A stretch of 12,863 nt of DNA, taken from positions 13,426 to 26,288 of the forward strand of contig HF998477.1 in NCBI GenBank assembly GCA_000433775.1, given 5' to 3'. Of the stretch, positions 1 to 7,812 are shown one piece after another; the first letter of the stretch is position 1; the number at the start of each line of letters is the position of its first letter. A program made the translations under genes and the position numbers. The notes beneath the pieces were generated by a model. It saw nothing but the letters and a program-made list of their open reading frames with translations, did no database searches and was not told the origin of the DNA. This DNA comes from Corallococcus sp. CAG:1435 (GTDB lineage: Bacteria > Bacillota > Clostridia > Christensenellales > CAG-314).

Positions 1-117
1 GGCTTTGCCGTCACTTTTGAGATAGTTCAGAATTACAGTGTAACCGTTTAGGGCAAATGTTTTTACTGTTTCGGCGCCGATGCCACGGGAGCCACCCGTT
101 ACCAAAGCGACTTTCAT
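1..117 (-). CDS. Short-chain dehydrogenase/reductase (SDR), N-terminal fragment
   Basis: The gene runs off the left edge and only its first 39 codons are present. The peptide begins MKVALVTGGSRGIGAETVK. Residues 7-14 (TGGSRGIG) are the glycine-rich dinucleotide-binding motif TGxxxGIG of classical SDR enzymes. It is followed by a beta-strand ending in LNY, then KSDGKA, a pattern common in FabG-like NADP(H)-dependent members. The start at 117 is supported by a strong site, AAGGAGG, a few bases upstream (about 122-128) and by a promoter at 141-169. Family membership is clear. The substrate cannot be judged without the catalytic Ser-Tyr-Lys and C-terminal regions, so FabG (3-oxoacyl-ACP reductase) is only one possibility. 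It is separated from the ABC-F gene by a terminator and so is probably an independent unit. Confidence 0.85.
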   Translation of the reverse strand, partial: MKVALVTGGSRGIGAETVKTFALNGYTVILNYLKSDGKA

Positions 118-140
118 GTTGCCTCCTTACATACAAACCA

Positions 141-169
141 ATATTAACACAAAATTGCCAACAATGCAA
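141..169 (-). promoter_or_regulatory. Probable sigma-A promoter of the SDR gene
   Basis: Read on the minus strand, TTGCAT (169-164) is followed by a 17-base spacer and TAATAT (146-141). A TG one base before the -10 gives an extended -10 element. The expected start of transcription near 134 leaves a leader of under 20 bases that contains the AAGGAGG ribosome binding site. The -35 matches consensus weakly, but spacing and position are good. Confidence 0.5.
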
Positions 170-316
170 CACAACAAATGTTTATTGAAAGTTTCAAGAA
201 AAGCAAATTTGTTGCTGGTGCAATTCAACAAAATTTGCGGTAAACGGGAACACGGACGAAATTACGAATTAACAGTTTTACTGCCAATGTATTCTATAAG
301 TAAGAAATTTTGCAGA

Positions 317-352
317 ACGTCGACATGCGTTGTTACGCCACAACGCCGACGT
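317..352. other. Bipartite stem-loop in non-coding DNA, function unknown
   Basis: ACGTCG (317-322) pairs with CGACGT (347-352), and inside it GCGTTGT (327-333) pairs with ACAACGC (340-346) around a 6-base loop. That is 13 base pairs interrupted by one 4-base bulge (323-326). It lies in the gap between the SDR promoter and the ABC-F terminator, where no credible gene is visible. Neither side has a U-tract, so it is not an intrinsic terminator. It could be part of a small RNA, a protein-binding site or a degenerate palindromic repeat. Otherwise I see nothing in 170-530: no tRNA, SRP RNA or RNase P signature, and only an implausible basic open frame on the plus strand. Confidence 0.45.
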
Positions 353-530
353 GCCAAGCATAACAACAGAACTTTGCAAAACAGTCAAAAGCGACAGTAT
401 AAGGCAAACCTTCTAATTTTATTAAGACAGCGGGCGTGTAATAATGAAAAGTAATTTTGTACAGTTTTTTTGCATACGGTACAATGTTTTTGTTACAAAA
501 CTCCAAACAAAACGCAGTGGTTTGGAAATT

Positions 531-558
531 AAAAAAACGTCTGCCGATACAGACGTTT
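531..558 (-). terminator. Rho-independent terminator of the ABC-F gene
   Basis: The arms AAACGTCTG (535-543) and CAGACGTTT (550-558) form a 9-bp stem with a 6-base loop. On the minus strand the stem runs into seven consecutive T residues (537-531). It begins about 60 bases past the ABC-F stop codon and closes that transcription unit before the SDR promoter. Confidence 0.9.
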
Positions 559-621
559 CAATAAAATTGATATGCTTTTATGCATCGGGTAGCGGATGAA
601 AAATTATTCACAATAATGACA

Positions 622-2505
622 CTATTGTTCTTCCAGAAGTTTTTCCCACTGCGCCGTTGCGCTGTCCAACTGCCTTTTGTATTCTTCCGTTTGTTGCACG
701 ACTTCCTGAACTTTACGGTAATCGGCAATAACCTTACTGTCCGTCAGAGAGTTTTCCAAATCGGCGATTTTATTTTCCAAATCGGTGATTGTTTTTTCCA
801 ATTCTTTGATACGTCTGTTGCGGTTGGTTTGCTCCGCCCGCTGTTTCGGCGTGCGGTAATTTGTTTGCGAAACAGGTTTGCTAGCGACGTTTTGCTGCGT
901 AGCCTGAAGGCTTCTGCCTACAAAATCGTCGTAATTTCCGTCATGAAGAGTTATGTGGCAATCTGCCATTTCCGCAATTACAGTTGCCACACTATTGACA
1001 AAATACCTGTCGTGCGAAACAAACAGCACAGTACCCGAATAATTTTGTAATGCCCTTTCCAGCGCTTCTCGTGACGGCAAATCGAGGTGGTTGGTGGGTT
1101 CGTCCAATAAAAGCAAATTGCAGTCTTTGGCCATAATCATGGCAATGCCCAGTTTCGCCCGTTCTCCGCCGGAAAGCGATGCTACGCTCTTGTACACGTC
1201 GTCGGCGCCCAAATTTACCGATGCAAGCAAACTGCGAACTTCCGTTTGTGACATTCGGGTGTTGTCAAACCAAAGTTGATCCAAAACACGCAAATTGCCC
1301 TGCAAATTGAGGTTTTCCTGATCGTAGTAGCCCATTTGCACGTTTTTTCCGAAAATAATTTTGCCAAGGTCGTAGGGATTTTGTTGCGCTATGCGTCTGA
1401 TCAACGTAGATTTGCCCACGCCGTTTAGTCCAAGTAACGCCATTTTTTGTCCACGTTTGAGTTGAAAAGAAACATTTTCAAGAAGTTTTTTTCCGTCGTA
1501 ACCAAGCGTAAGATTGTTTACCGTAAGGGGAAATTCCGACGGCTCGCACGTGCAGGAAAACTTGAAACGGGGAGGTTTTTCCTCCGACTGTGGCACTTCC
1601 ACAAGTTGCATTTTTTGCAACGTTTTTTCCCTCGACTTAGCCATATCGGCAGTTGACGCCCTGACTTTGTTGCGTGCGATGTAATCCGTCAGTTTGGCAA
1701 TTTCCTTTTGCTGTTTTTCGTACTGTCTGCGTTGATTTTCTTCTTTTTCCTCTTTCAGTTGCTTGTACTTTGTGTAATTGCCACGGTAGCAGGAAATTCG
1801 CTGATGACTTACTTCCCAGATGTTTGTGCAAAGTTTGTCCAGAAAGTACCTGTCGTGCGAAACTACAATAAGGGTAGACTTCCTGTCGGAAAGAAAAGTT
1901 TCCAGCCAATCGAGAGTTTTGTAGTCCAGATGGTTTGTGGGTTCGTCCAAAATCATAAGTTCGGGACGTTGCAACAGCATTTTGCACAAGGCGGCTTTTG
2001 TTTTTTCCCCTCCCGAAAGAGTGGAAACAACACGATCTCCAAATTGCGACATTCCCATACCGTTCAGCACTGTTTTAACCTTTACTTCCGAAAGATACGC
2101 CTCCTGCACGTCTGCTTCGACGCTCAGACGGTGATATTTGTCTGCCAGCGCACGGTACTCCTGCGAATCAAAATGTACTTCCGACATTTTTTTTGACGTG
2201 TCGTTAAGTTTTTCCAGCAACTGCGTTTGAGAGTCAAAGACGGACATTAACTCGTCAAACAAGGTGCGATCGGAACGAAAATCGGCATTTTGACGAAGAT
2301 AGCCCAACGTCAATCCGCTTTTTTTGTAAATTTCCCCGCAAAAAAGATGTTGCTCTTCGGCAAGACAGGACAACAACGTGCTTTTTCCTGCGCCGTTTGC
2401 GCCCACAAGCCCGATGTTTTCGCCGTAGTTGACTTCGAGATTGACGTCTTTGAAAATTGTAACGTCACCGTAACGAAACTCGGCAGACTTTACCTGTAAC
2501 AGCAT
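622..2505 (-). CDS. ABC-F family ATPase (Uup/YdiF-like translation factor)
   Basis: This 627-residue protein has two ABC ATPase domains and no membrane segments, the ABC-F arrangement of soluble ribosome-associated factors acting near the tRNA exit site. Domain 1 has Walker A GANGAGKST (35-43), signature LSGGE (163-167) and Walker B ILDEPTNHLD (185-194). Domain 2 has Walker A GLNGVGKST (359-367), LSGGE (444-448) and LLDEPTNHLD (466-475). Each is followed by the SHDRYF switch. The charged interdomain linker (about 245-315) is of ordinary length and less suggestive of the long arms of resistance-type members. A Lys/Glu-rich coiled coil occupies about 560-625, as in Uup and YdiF. The start has a GTGAGG site 5 bases upstream (2511-2516). 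It follows the P-type ATPase gene after a 42-base gap containing a hairpin. Family confident; exact role (ribosome rescue, assembly or antibiotic protection) not determinable. Confidence 0.93.
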   Translation of the reverse strand: MLLQVKSAEFRYGDVTIFKDVNLEVNYGENIGLVGANGAGKSTLLSCLAEEQHLFCGEIYKKSGLTLGYLRQNADFRSDRTLFDELMSVFDSQTQLLEKLNDTSKKMSEVHFDSQEYRALADKYHRLSVEADVQEAYLSEVKVKTVLNGMGMSQFGDRVVSTLSGGEKTKAALCKMLLQRPELMILDEPTNHLDYKTLDWLETFLSDRKSTLIVVSHDRYFLDKLCTNIWEVSHQRISCYRGNYTKYKQLKEEKEENQRRQYEKQQKEIAKLTDYIARNKVRASTADMAKSREKTLQKMQLVEVPQSEEKPPRFKFSCTCEPSEFPLTVNNLTLGYDGKKLLENVSFQLKRGQKMALLGLNGVGKSTLIRRIAQQNPYDLGKIIFGKNVQMGYYDQENLNLQGNLRVLDQLWFDNTRMSQTEVRSLLASVNLGADDVYKSVASLSGGERAKLGIAMIMAKDCNLLLLDEPTNHLDLPSREALERALQNYSGTVLFVSHDRYFVNSVATVIAEMADCHITLHDGNYDDFVGRSLQATQQNVASKPVSQTNYRTPKQRAEQTNRNRRIKELEKTITDLENKIADLENSLTDSKVIADYRKVQEVVQQTEEYKRQLDSATAQWEKLLEEQ

Positions 2506-2520
2506 TTTTACCTCACAATA

Positions 2521-2548
2521 AAATTTGACGGCTTAAACCGTCAAATTT
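2521..2548 (-). terminator. Hairpin between P-type ATPase stop and ABC-F start; terminator or attenuator
   Basis: AAATTTGACGG (2521-2531) and CCGTCAAATTT (2538-2548) form a perfect 11-bp stem with a 6-base loop. On the minus strand it overlaps the last base of the ATPase stop codon and is followed by a U-rich but interrupted tail (TATTGT) that runs straight into the ABC-F ribosome binding site at 2516-2511. It probably terminates much of the ATPase transcript. Because it ends only 15 bases before the ABC-F ATG it could also limit or modulate ABC-F expression. The tail is weaker than at 531-558. Confidence 0.65.
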
Positions 2549-5064
2549 CAACTTTTTCTTTCTGATTTTTTCGGCTTTGCCTGAAACAACCGCACAAACA
2601 CAAACATAATGAACGGCGTTGACAAAATTTCCACCAAAAGCAACAGTAATTGCTCTCTGCCGAGAGTTGCGTATTGGAACAGATTGCTTAAAGTGGGCAC
2701 CGTCATGCACACCACAATCAACGCAAAAATAACAACATACATGGCCGCCTTCCACTTGTTGAAGGGTTTGCATGCGTAGTACAGCGCAAACAAGCCTCCG
2801 AATGTGTAGGAAATGGTAACCAGCGTTCCCAACTGATTTAGCGGAACCAGCGTTTTGTCCAGTCCGAACATCACGTACAGCGAAACGGTAGTGAAAATAA
2901 ACGTCAGTGACGCAGGCAAACAACGTTTCAGAACGTTGCCGAAGAAATTGCCTTTAATCCGGCTTTCGTTGGGTTGCAATGCCAGCAAGGTAGTCGGAAA
3001 CGCCACTACTACCCAGTCCATCAAAGTTACTTGCAAGTTGGTAAGAGGCGACACCATTTTCATTTTGAAAATGAAGTGCATCGCAATGAGCATAATGTTT
3101 ATTACAATGACGTACACCGTCTTCATGAAGTACATTGACGTTGCGCTTTGAATGTTGTTTACGACTCGTCTGCCCTCGGCAACAACTTTGGGAAGAGCGG
3201 AAAAACTGTCGTCCATCAAAATGAGGTGTGCAACTTTTCGTGCTGCGTCGCTTCCTCCTGCCAGAGATATGGAACAGTCGGCGTCTTTCATTGCCAAAAT
3301 GTCGTTTACGCCGTCGCCTGTCATTGCCACCGTTTTTCCGTTTGCACGCAACGCTTGCACAAGCAACGCTTTCTGTTCGGGAGAAACTCTGCCAAACACG
3401 GTGAAACGAGTAGCCGCCTCCTTCACTTCCTCATCGGACAAGCCCTCAAGACTTATGAAACTGTCGCCACCTTCTATACCGACACGCACGGCAATGTTGG
3501 AAACGGTTTCGGGATTGTCGCCGGAAATGACCTTGACGTCCACACCGTTGTCGGCAAACCATTTGATTGTTTCGGCGGCGTCACTGCGAATGTGATCCTC
3601 TATCACAATCACGGCAACCGGTCGGCGCACCTGCGAAATGTTGTTTGAAGAGGCTATCATCGAAGAGGTGTGCGCCAAAAGCAAAACACGGAACCCCTGC
3701 TTGGAATACTTCTGCACAAGGTCGGAAACACGTTGCGTAGGCGTTTTCATGACGTATTCCGGCGCACCCAGAATGTAGGTGCCCTCCCCTTTGAAGGAAA
3801 CGGCGGAAAGTTTACGCTCAGATGAAAACGGAATTGTGGCAACTGCCTGCAACGCAGGTTTTTTGGGACAGCCGAAAAACTTTTTAAGCGCTTTACTTGT
3901 CATGTTGTCCGCCTGCAAAGCGACATTCATGCTGGACACGATTTCCCGTACTGTGTAGGAATGTGTGCCTGAACGCAGGTCGATGCTGTCCTCTACACGC
4001 ATCGTGCCGTCGGTTATCGTGCCTGTTTTGTCCAGACAGAGAGTGTCGACACGGGCAAGCATTTCGATGCAGTACAGTTCCTGCACTACCGTTTTGCGTT
4101 TTGCAAGGCGCAAGAAGGACGCCGCCAAAGCAAAACTCGTAAGCAAAAAGGGACCTGCCGGTATCATGGAAATTATCGAACCCGCCGTCCTGTTCAAAGC
4201 GTCTATGTCAAGGTTCACGATGGAAAACGGCACATCGGGGTTTTCGCTTCCCGCAGCGTTTACCATGTACAGGCACACCGTCATCGGCACAATTACTATT
4301 GCCACAAAAATCAAAATTCCACGCAAGGCTCTCAACATTTGCGAACGTGGTTTGTTGTACTGTTTTGCCTTGCCTGTAAGTCCCGAAATGTAGTTGTACT
4401 TTCCTACGGCATTGACACGTGCGGTACATTTACCGGAAACAACGTAACTACCGGCAAACAAAGTGTCCCCCTCACGTTTAGTAACGGCGTCGCTTTCTCC
4501 TGTCAGTATGGACTCGTTCACTTCCACAAACCCTTCCACCACCTTGCAATCGGCGGAAATCTGCGCACCGTTTGCAATGTGCACGATGTCGTCCAAAACA
4601 AGATCGTTTACGGAAAGTTCCTCTTCAACACCGTTGCGCACTGCAGTTATTTTGGGCTCGGTTAGCAAATTGAGTTTGTCCAACGTCCGTTTCGCCTTTA
4701 TTTCCTGAATGATTGCAATTGCAGTGTTTGCTACTACGACAGGCAAAAACGTACACTGACTGAACAGCCCGTACAGGCAGAGTATTGTTGCAATCACCAT
4801 GTAAATGATGTTGAAGAAGGTGAATATGTTGGAAAAGACAATGCCTGCGTAACTTTTGCCACGCTTGGTGTTGTCCACATTGACAAATCCGTGTTCCTTC
4901 CTGTCTTCCACCTGCTGCGTGGAAAGTCCGCTTTCCGCAGGCACGACAAAACGCTCCACCTCCGAAAGGTCGGGGGGAAGTTTTATGCGTTGACGACGTT
5001 TTTTGTCCTTCAATGTTACATCGTTTTCGTCGTTTATTGTTGTGTTTGCGGTGTTATCTGCCAT
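2548..5064 (-). CDS. Cation-translocating P-type ATPase (CtpE/Exp7-like)
   Basis: This 838-residue integral membrane pump should use ATP to move a cation across the cytoplasmic membrane. Motifs in order are the actuator loop TGES (188-191), M4 IPAGPFLLTS (301-310), phosphorylation site DKTGT with Asp345, nucleotide-binding SSERKLS (414-420) and GAPE (433-436), the GDNPET segment (515-520) and hinge TGDGVND (582-588). Hydrophobic helices lie near 73-120, 248-270, 296-318 and six towards the C-terminus (about 640-825). There is no N-terminal metal-binding CxxC domain, arguing against a P1B heavy-metal pump. The overall pattern fits the CtpE/Exp7-type P-ATPases of Gram-positives, some linked to calcium or other divalent cations; the ion here is unproven. 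The basic N-terminus (21-27) is cytoplasmic. Only a weak GGACAG site precedes the ATG. A poor promoter candidate (TTGTAC, 15 bases, TTTAAT) lies in the 94-base gap behind hisS. Confidence 0.9.
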   Translation of the reverse strand: MADNTANTTINDENDVTLKDKKRRQRIKLPPDLSEVERFVVPAESGLSTQQVEDRKEHGFVNVDNTKRGKSYAGIVFSNIFTFFNIIYMVIATILCLYGLFSQCTFLPVVVANTAIAIIQEIKAKRTLDKLNLLTEPKITAVRNGVEEELSVNDLVLDDIVHIANGAQISADCKVVEGFVEVNESILTGESDAVTKREGDTLFAGSYVVSGKCTARVNAVGKYNYISGLTGKAKQYNKPRSQMLRALRGILIFVAIVIVPMTVCLYMVNAAGSENPDVPFSIVNLDIDALNRTAGSIISMIPAGPFLLTSFALAASFLRLAKRKTVVQELYCIEMLARVDTLCLDKTGTITDGTMRVEDSIDLRSGTHSYTVREIVSSMNVALQADNMTSKALKKFFGCPKKPALQAVATIPFSSERKLSAVSFKGEGTYILGAPEYVMKTPTQRVSDLVQKYSKQGFRVLLLAHTSSMIASSNNISQVRRPVAVIVIEDHIRSDAAETIKWFADNGVDVKVISGDNPETVSNIAVRVGIEGGDSFISLEGLSDEEVKEAATRFTVFGRVSPEQKALLVQALRANGKTVAMTGDGVNDILAMKDADCSISLAGGSDAARKVAHLILMDDSFSALPKVVAEGRRVVNNIQSATSMYFMKTVYVIVINIMLIAMHFIFKMKMVSPLTNLQVTLMDWVVVAFPTTLLALQPNESRIKGNFFGNVLKRCLPASLTFIFTTVSLYVMFGLDKTLVPLNQLGTLVTISYTFGGLFALYYACKPFNKWKAAMYVVIFALIVVCMTVPTLSNLFQYATLGREQLLLLLVEILSTPFIMFVFVRLFQAKPKKSERKS

Positions 5065-5109
5065 TTTCTGTCCATTACATTAAATTTTTCAAAACAGCCG
5101 TACAATTAC

Positions 5110-5128
5110 CTTGCAAAATTTCTGCAAG
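5110..5128. repeat. Inverted repeat upstream of the P-type ATPase gene
   Basis: CTTGCA (5110-5115) and TGCAAG (5123-5128) form 6-bp arms around a 7-base spacer in the 94-base gap between hisS and the ATPase gene. No T-run follows on either strand, so it does not look like a terminator. A regulator binding site is possible but unproven. Confidence 0.35.
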
Positions 5129-5158
5129 TTACTTACAGATTGTTTTAGGTTGCGATTT

Positions 5159-6400
5159 TCAGTCGAATTTGCGGAAACTGCCGTTGCCGTACTCGTAAAT
5201 TTCTGCGTAACCGCTTTCTTTAAGTTGCTTTACCTGAAAAGTAATATTTTTTATTTTGCGCAAAACGGAAACTCTACCCCTTTCACGCAGATGAGCGCAA
5301 GCCTGCTGAACGTCCAACAGTTGCTTTGCGTCCGTCTTTTTGTCTATAAGTACCGCAACGCCCCCGTTGCTTTGGAAGGTTACTCCCCTTTCCTGCATGA
5401 GCAGGGCTATACGCTCGAAACCGATGGAAAAACCGCACGCAGGGACATCGTTGCCCGTTATTTTTCCTATCATTTTGTCGTATCTGCCGCCACCGCCAAC
5501 GGAAGAGGTCATTCCTTCCACGGAAATTTCGTAGATAGTGCCTGTGTAGTACCCCATACCTCGCACAAGCGTTACGTCGAACACCACTTTGCCGTTTTTG
5601 ATGCAGTTGTTTGTAACATAAAGTATCTCCTGCAAGTTGTTTTTGACTTCTTCCGGCAGATAACTTCCCAACTGTTCTACACAGGCTTCAAAGGGGTTAC
5701 TGCTTGCGGTGATTATGCTTATGAAGTTTATGAAGTTTTCCGACTTTCCCGGAGCGATTGCCTCAACTTCCTGCAAGACGCCCACAACGCCGATTTTGTC
5801 CAACTTGTCCAAGGCAATAAACACCGACGGTTTCTGTTCTTCGGTGAAACCGCAATATTCCGCCAAAGCGTTCAGCAAACGTCTGTCGGAAATACGCACA
5901 GTAACATCGTTGAAACCGAGGTTTGCCAATGCCGACGTGGTAGCAATGATAAGGTCTGTTTCCGCCAAGTTGGACGGCTCGCCGATAATGTCTATATCGC
6001 ATTGTACAAACTGACGGAAACGTCCTCTTTGCGGACGGTCGGCACGCCAAACGTTGTCCATCTGAATGGCTTTGAACACCGACGGCAGTTGTCCGACGTT
6101 GTTGGCATAAAACCGTGCCAAAGGCACCGTCAGGTCGTAACGCAAGCCCAAATCGCACAAATCGTCGGCGGCGGCATTTTCCAATTTTTCGCCACGTTTC
6201 AAAATTTTGAAAATAAGTTTTTCGTTATCTCCCCCCTGTTTGGAAGTGAGCAACGCCAGATTTTCCACGGAAGGCGTTTCAATGCGGTTGAATCCGAAAC
6301 TTTCGTACGTCTTTTGTATTGTTGACAAAATGTGCTGTCTTAAAGCAAATTCCTTGGGTAAAAAATCTCTCATACCCTTGGTTGGAGTTTTGGGAAGCAT
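5159..6400 (-). CDS. hisS: Histidine--tRNA ligase
   Basis: This 413-residue cytoplasmic class II synthetase charges tRNA-His with histidine. Visible motifs are RYDLTVPLARF (87-97), class II motif 2 RADRPQRGRFRQF (119-131) followed by QCDIDIIG (133-140), the histidine-binding LVRGMGYYTGTIYE (278-291) with Arg280, GGGGRYD (302-308), and motif 3 GFSIGFERI (323-331). Against the textbook forms it reads ADRP for ERP, RQF for REF and GMGYY for GLDYY. The C-terminal anticodon-binding region (about 346-413) is short and lacks the usual ending. These look like properties of a divergent HisRS subgroup rather than damage, because the core is intact. The start has an AGAGAGG site overlapping the pgi stop codon 12 bases upstream, so the two are probably co-transcribed and translationally coupled. 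No T-box leader is present, and hisS does not sit beside aspS here. Confidence 0.95.
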   Translation of the reverse strand: MLPKTPTKGMRDFLPKEFALRQHILSTIQKTYESFGFNRIETPSVENLALLTSKQGGDNEKLIFKILKRGEKLENAAADDLCDLGLRYDLTVPLARFYANNVGQLPSVFKAIQMDNVWRADRPQRGRFRQFVQCDIDIIGEPSNLAETDLIIATTSALANLGFNDVTVRISDRRLLNALAEYCGFTEEQKPSVFIALDKLDKIGVVGVLQEVEAIAPGKSENFINFISIITASSNPFEACVEQLGSYLPEEVKNNLQEILYVTNNCIKNGKVVFDVTLVRGMGYYTGTIYEISVEGMTSSVGGGGRYDKMIGKITGNDVPACGFSIGFERIALLMQERGVTFQSNGGVAVLIDKKTDAKQLLDVQQACAHLRERGRVSVLRKIKNITFQVKQLKESGYAEIYEYGNGSFRKFD

Positions 6401-6412
6401 AAATTTTCCTCT

Positions 6413-7807
6413 CTATTTTATTATGTATTTTCCCGTTACTTTGTTTTCTTCTATTTCACGGGCAAGTTGTTCGAAACCTTTTCTTCCAAACAAAGCGTAG
6501 GTGGCGTTTTTGCCTCCTTCCACGCCGGGCTGGTTGTAGGCGTCTATGTTGAGCAATTCGCCGCAATAGGCGGTTTGCAACTGAAACATGTACAACAACG
6601 CACCGATGTTGTATTCGTTGACTTCGTCCAGAATAATTGTGTAGTTACTTCTTCCCCTCTTTGCAAGGTTGTAACGTGTGGCAAAAAGTTCCTTGGAAAT
6701 AAGTTCATTGAGAGTGTGTCCGCACAAAAAGTTGACGTTGGGAAATTCCTCGCAACCGTAGGGAATCTGTACTGTGGAACGGAACTTTTCCACTTCCAGG
6801 AAGGTTATCACCTTGTCAAAAGGTCCTTCGTTGTACAACTGCACCTGACTGTGTTGATCCGTTACGCCCAAAGCCTTTACGGGTGTTTGTCCCGCATTGA
6901 CCATTTTGCCGCTTTTGTCCACTTCTTTACCCAAAGATTCCGCCCAAAGTTGACAGTACCAATCGGCAATGTACTTCAAACTGTCGGCGTACGGCATCAT
7001 TACTCCGACGTTTTTACCCTGTTTCATAGATATGTATTGCAAAACCGCCATTGCCAAAGCGGGGTTTTCGTAGATACCGTCCGCCTTGCACTTTTCGTCC
7101 ATATCCTTTGCGCCAAGCAACATTTTTTCAATGTCTATGCCCACTACGGCTGCAGGCAACAATCCCACAGGAGAAAGTTCGGAAAATCTTCCGCCCACAC
7201 CTTCGGGAATGTAGAAAGTTTCAAAACCGTACTTTTCGGCAAGTTTGATGAGGTTGCCTTTTGTTTGGCTGGTAGTTGCAAAAATATGTTTAGAAGCGTC
7301 TTCGCCCAGTTTTTCCGTCAGCATGTCCATTACAATGAGATACTGACTCATTGTTTCACTGGTGGAACCTGACTTTGTAATTACGTTAAACGCCGTCTTT
7401 TTTACGTCTATTATGTCAAAAAGGGCATTCATCCTTTCGGGGTCGACGTTGTCCACAACGTAAAAACGGGGAGTTTTGCGAACTTTTTTGGGAAGTTCGT
7501 TGTAATACAGGTGTTTGAGCGCAGTAAAGACCGCAATAGGTCCCAATGCAGAGCCGCCTATTCCCAACACAACGAAATTTTCGAAGTTTCGCTGTATTTT
7601 CTTTGCCGTCTTGTTGATGGCTTTGACGACTTTGGACTGATTGTAGGGACTGCACATCCATTCCTGCATGCCCTTGCCTCGGTTGGATTCCACTGCGCCG
7701 TGGGCGCATTTTGCCATGTTGGAGTAGTCTTCAAACTGCTTTTGCGTGATTCCGTGCACGCCGACGGTTTCCGCCATCATATTGTTGAAATCAAGTGTAA
7801 CGCTCAT
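6413..7807 (-). CDS. pgi: Glucose-6-phosphate isomerase
   Basis: This enzyme interconverts glucose 6-phosphate and fructose 6-phosphate in glycolysis and gluconeogenesis. I place the start at ATG 7807 (464 residues). The in-frame GTG at 7816 lies inside the ribosome binding site AGGAG (7816-7820), which is 8 bases from the ATG. Numbered from that ATG: phosphosugar-binding GIGGSALG (82-89), KSGSTSET (145-152), family signature VGGRFSELSPVGL (204-216), catalytic Glu290 in WAESLGKE, His319 in DQHSQ, and the second signature ending YNQPGVEGGKN (424-434) with Lys433 as catalytic lysine. Length matches the Bacillus/Thermotoga-type bacterial PGI. The gene begins 5 bases after the stop of the GH3 gene, whose last codons supply its ribosome binding site, so coupling with sugar hydrolysis is likely. 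It ends 12 bases before hisS. Confidence 0.96.
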   Translation of the reverse strand: MSVTLDFNNMMAETVGVHGITQKQFEDYSNMAKCAHGAVESNRGKGMQEWMCSPYNQSKVVKAINKTAKKIQRNFENFVVLGIGGSALGPIAVFTALKHLYYNELPKKVRKTPRFYVVDNVDPERMNALFDIIDVKKTAFNVITKSGSTSETMSQYLIVMDMLTEKLGEDASKHIFATTSQTKGNLIKLAEKYGFETFYIPEGVGGRFSELSPVGLLPAAVVGIDIEKMLLGAKDMDEKCKADGIYENPALAMAVLQYISMKQGKNVGVMMPYADSLKYIADWYCQLWAESLGKEVDKSGKMVNAGQTPVKALGVTDQHSQVQLYNEGPFDKVITFLEVEKFRSTVQIPYGCEEFPNVNFLCGHTLNELISKELFATRYNLAKRGRSNYTIILDEVNEYNIGALLYMFQLQTAYCGELLNIDAYNQPGVEGGKNATYALFGRKGFEQLAREIEENKVTGKYIIK

Positions 7808-7812
7808 AATTT

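Noticed and set aside
80..454. Plus-strand open frame of 124 codons over the left intergenic region
   Set aside because: It begins antisense inside the SDR gene, has no ribosome binding site, is rich in Lys/Arg/Asn without any domain pattern, and crosses the SDR promoter and the 317-352 stem-loop.
1007..1865. Direct repeat TACCTGTCGTGCGAAAC present twice about 840 bases apart
   Set aside because: Both copies encode the SHDRYF switch of the two homologous ABC domains of the ABC-F protein, so the repeat reflects conserved coding sequence and not a mobile or regulatory element.
622..2505. Antibiotic-resistance ABC-F (Msr/Vga/Lsa type)
   Set aside because: The interdomain linker is of ordinary length and a C-terminal Uup/YdiF-like coiled coil is present, which fits housekeeping ABC-F groups better. 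Resistance cannot be excluded but is not supported.
5065..5158. T-box or other riboswitch in the hisS/ATPase gap
   Set aside because: The gap is only 94 bases, lies downstream of hisS rather than upstream, and has no T-box sequence or terminator-antiterminator pair.
5111..6325. Long plus-strand open frame (404 codons) opposite hisS
   Set aside because: It is a shadow frame: the minus strand encodes a complete HisRS with all motifs, and the plus-strand translation has no recognisable domain or start signal.
6467..7372. Long plus-strand open frame (301 codons) opposite pgi
   Set aside because: Antisense shadow of a full-length glucose-6-phosphate isomerase; no ribosome binding site and no sensible domain content.
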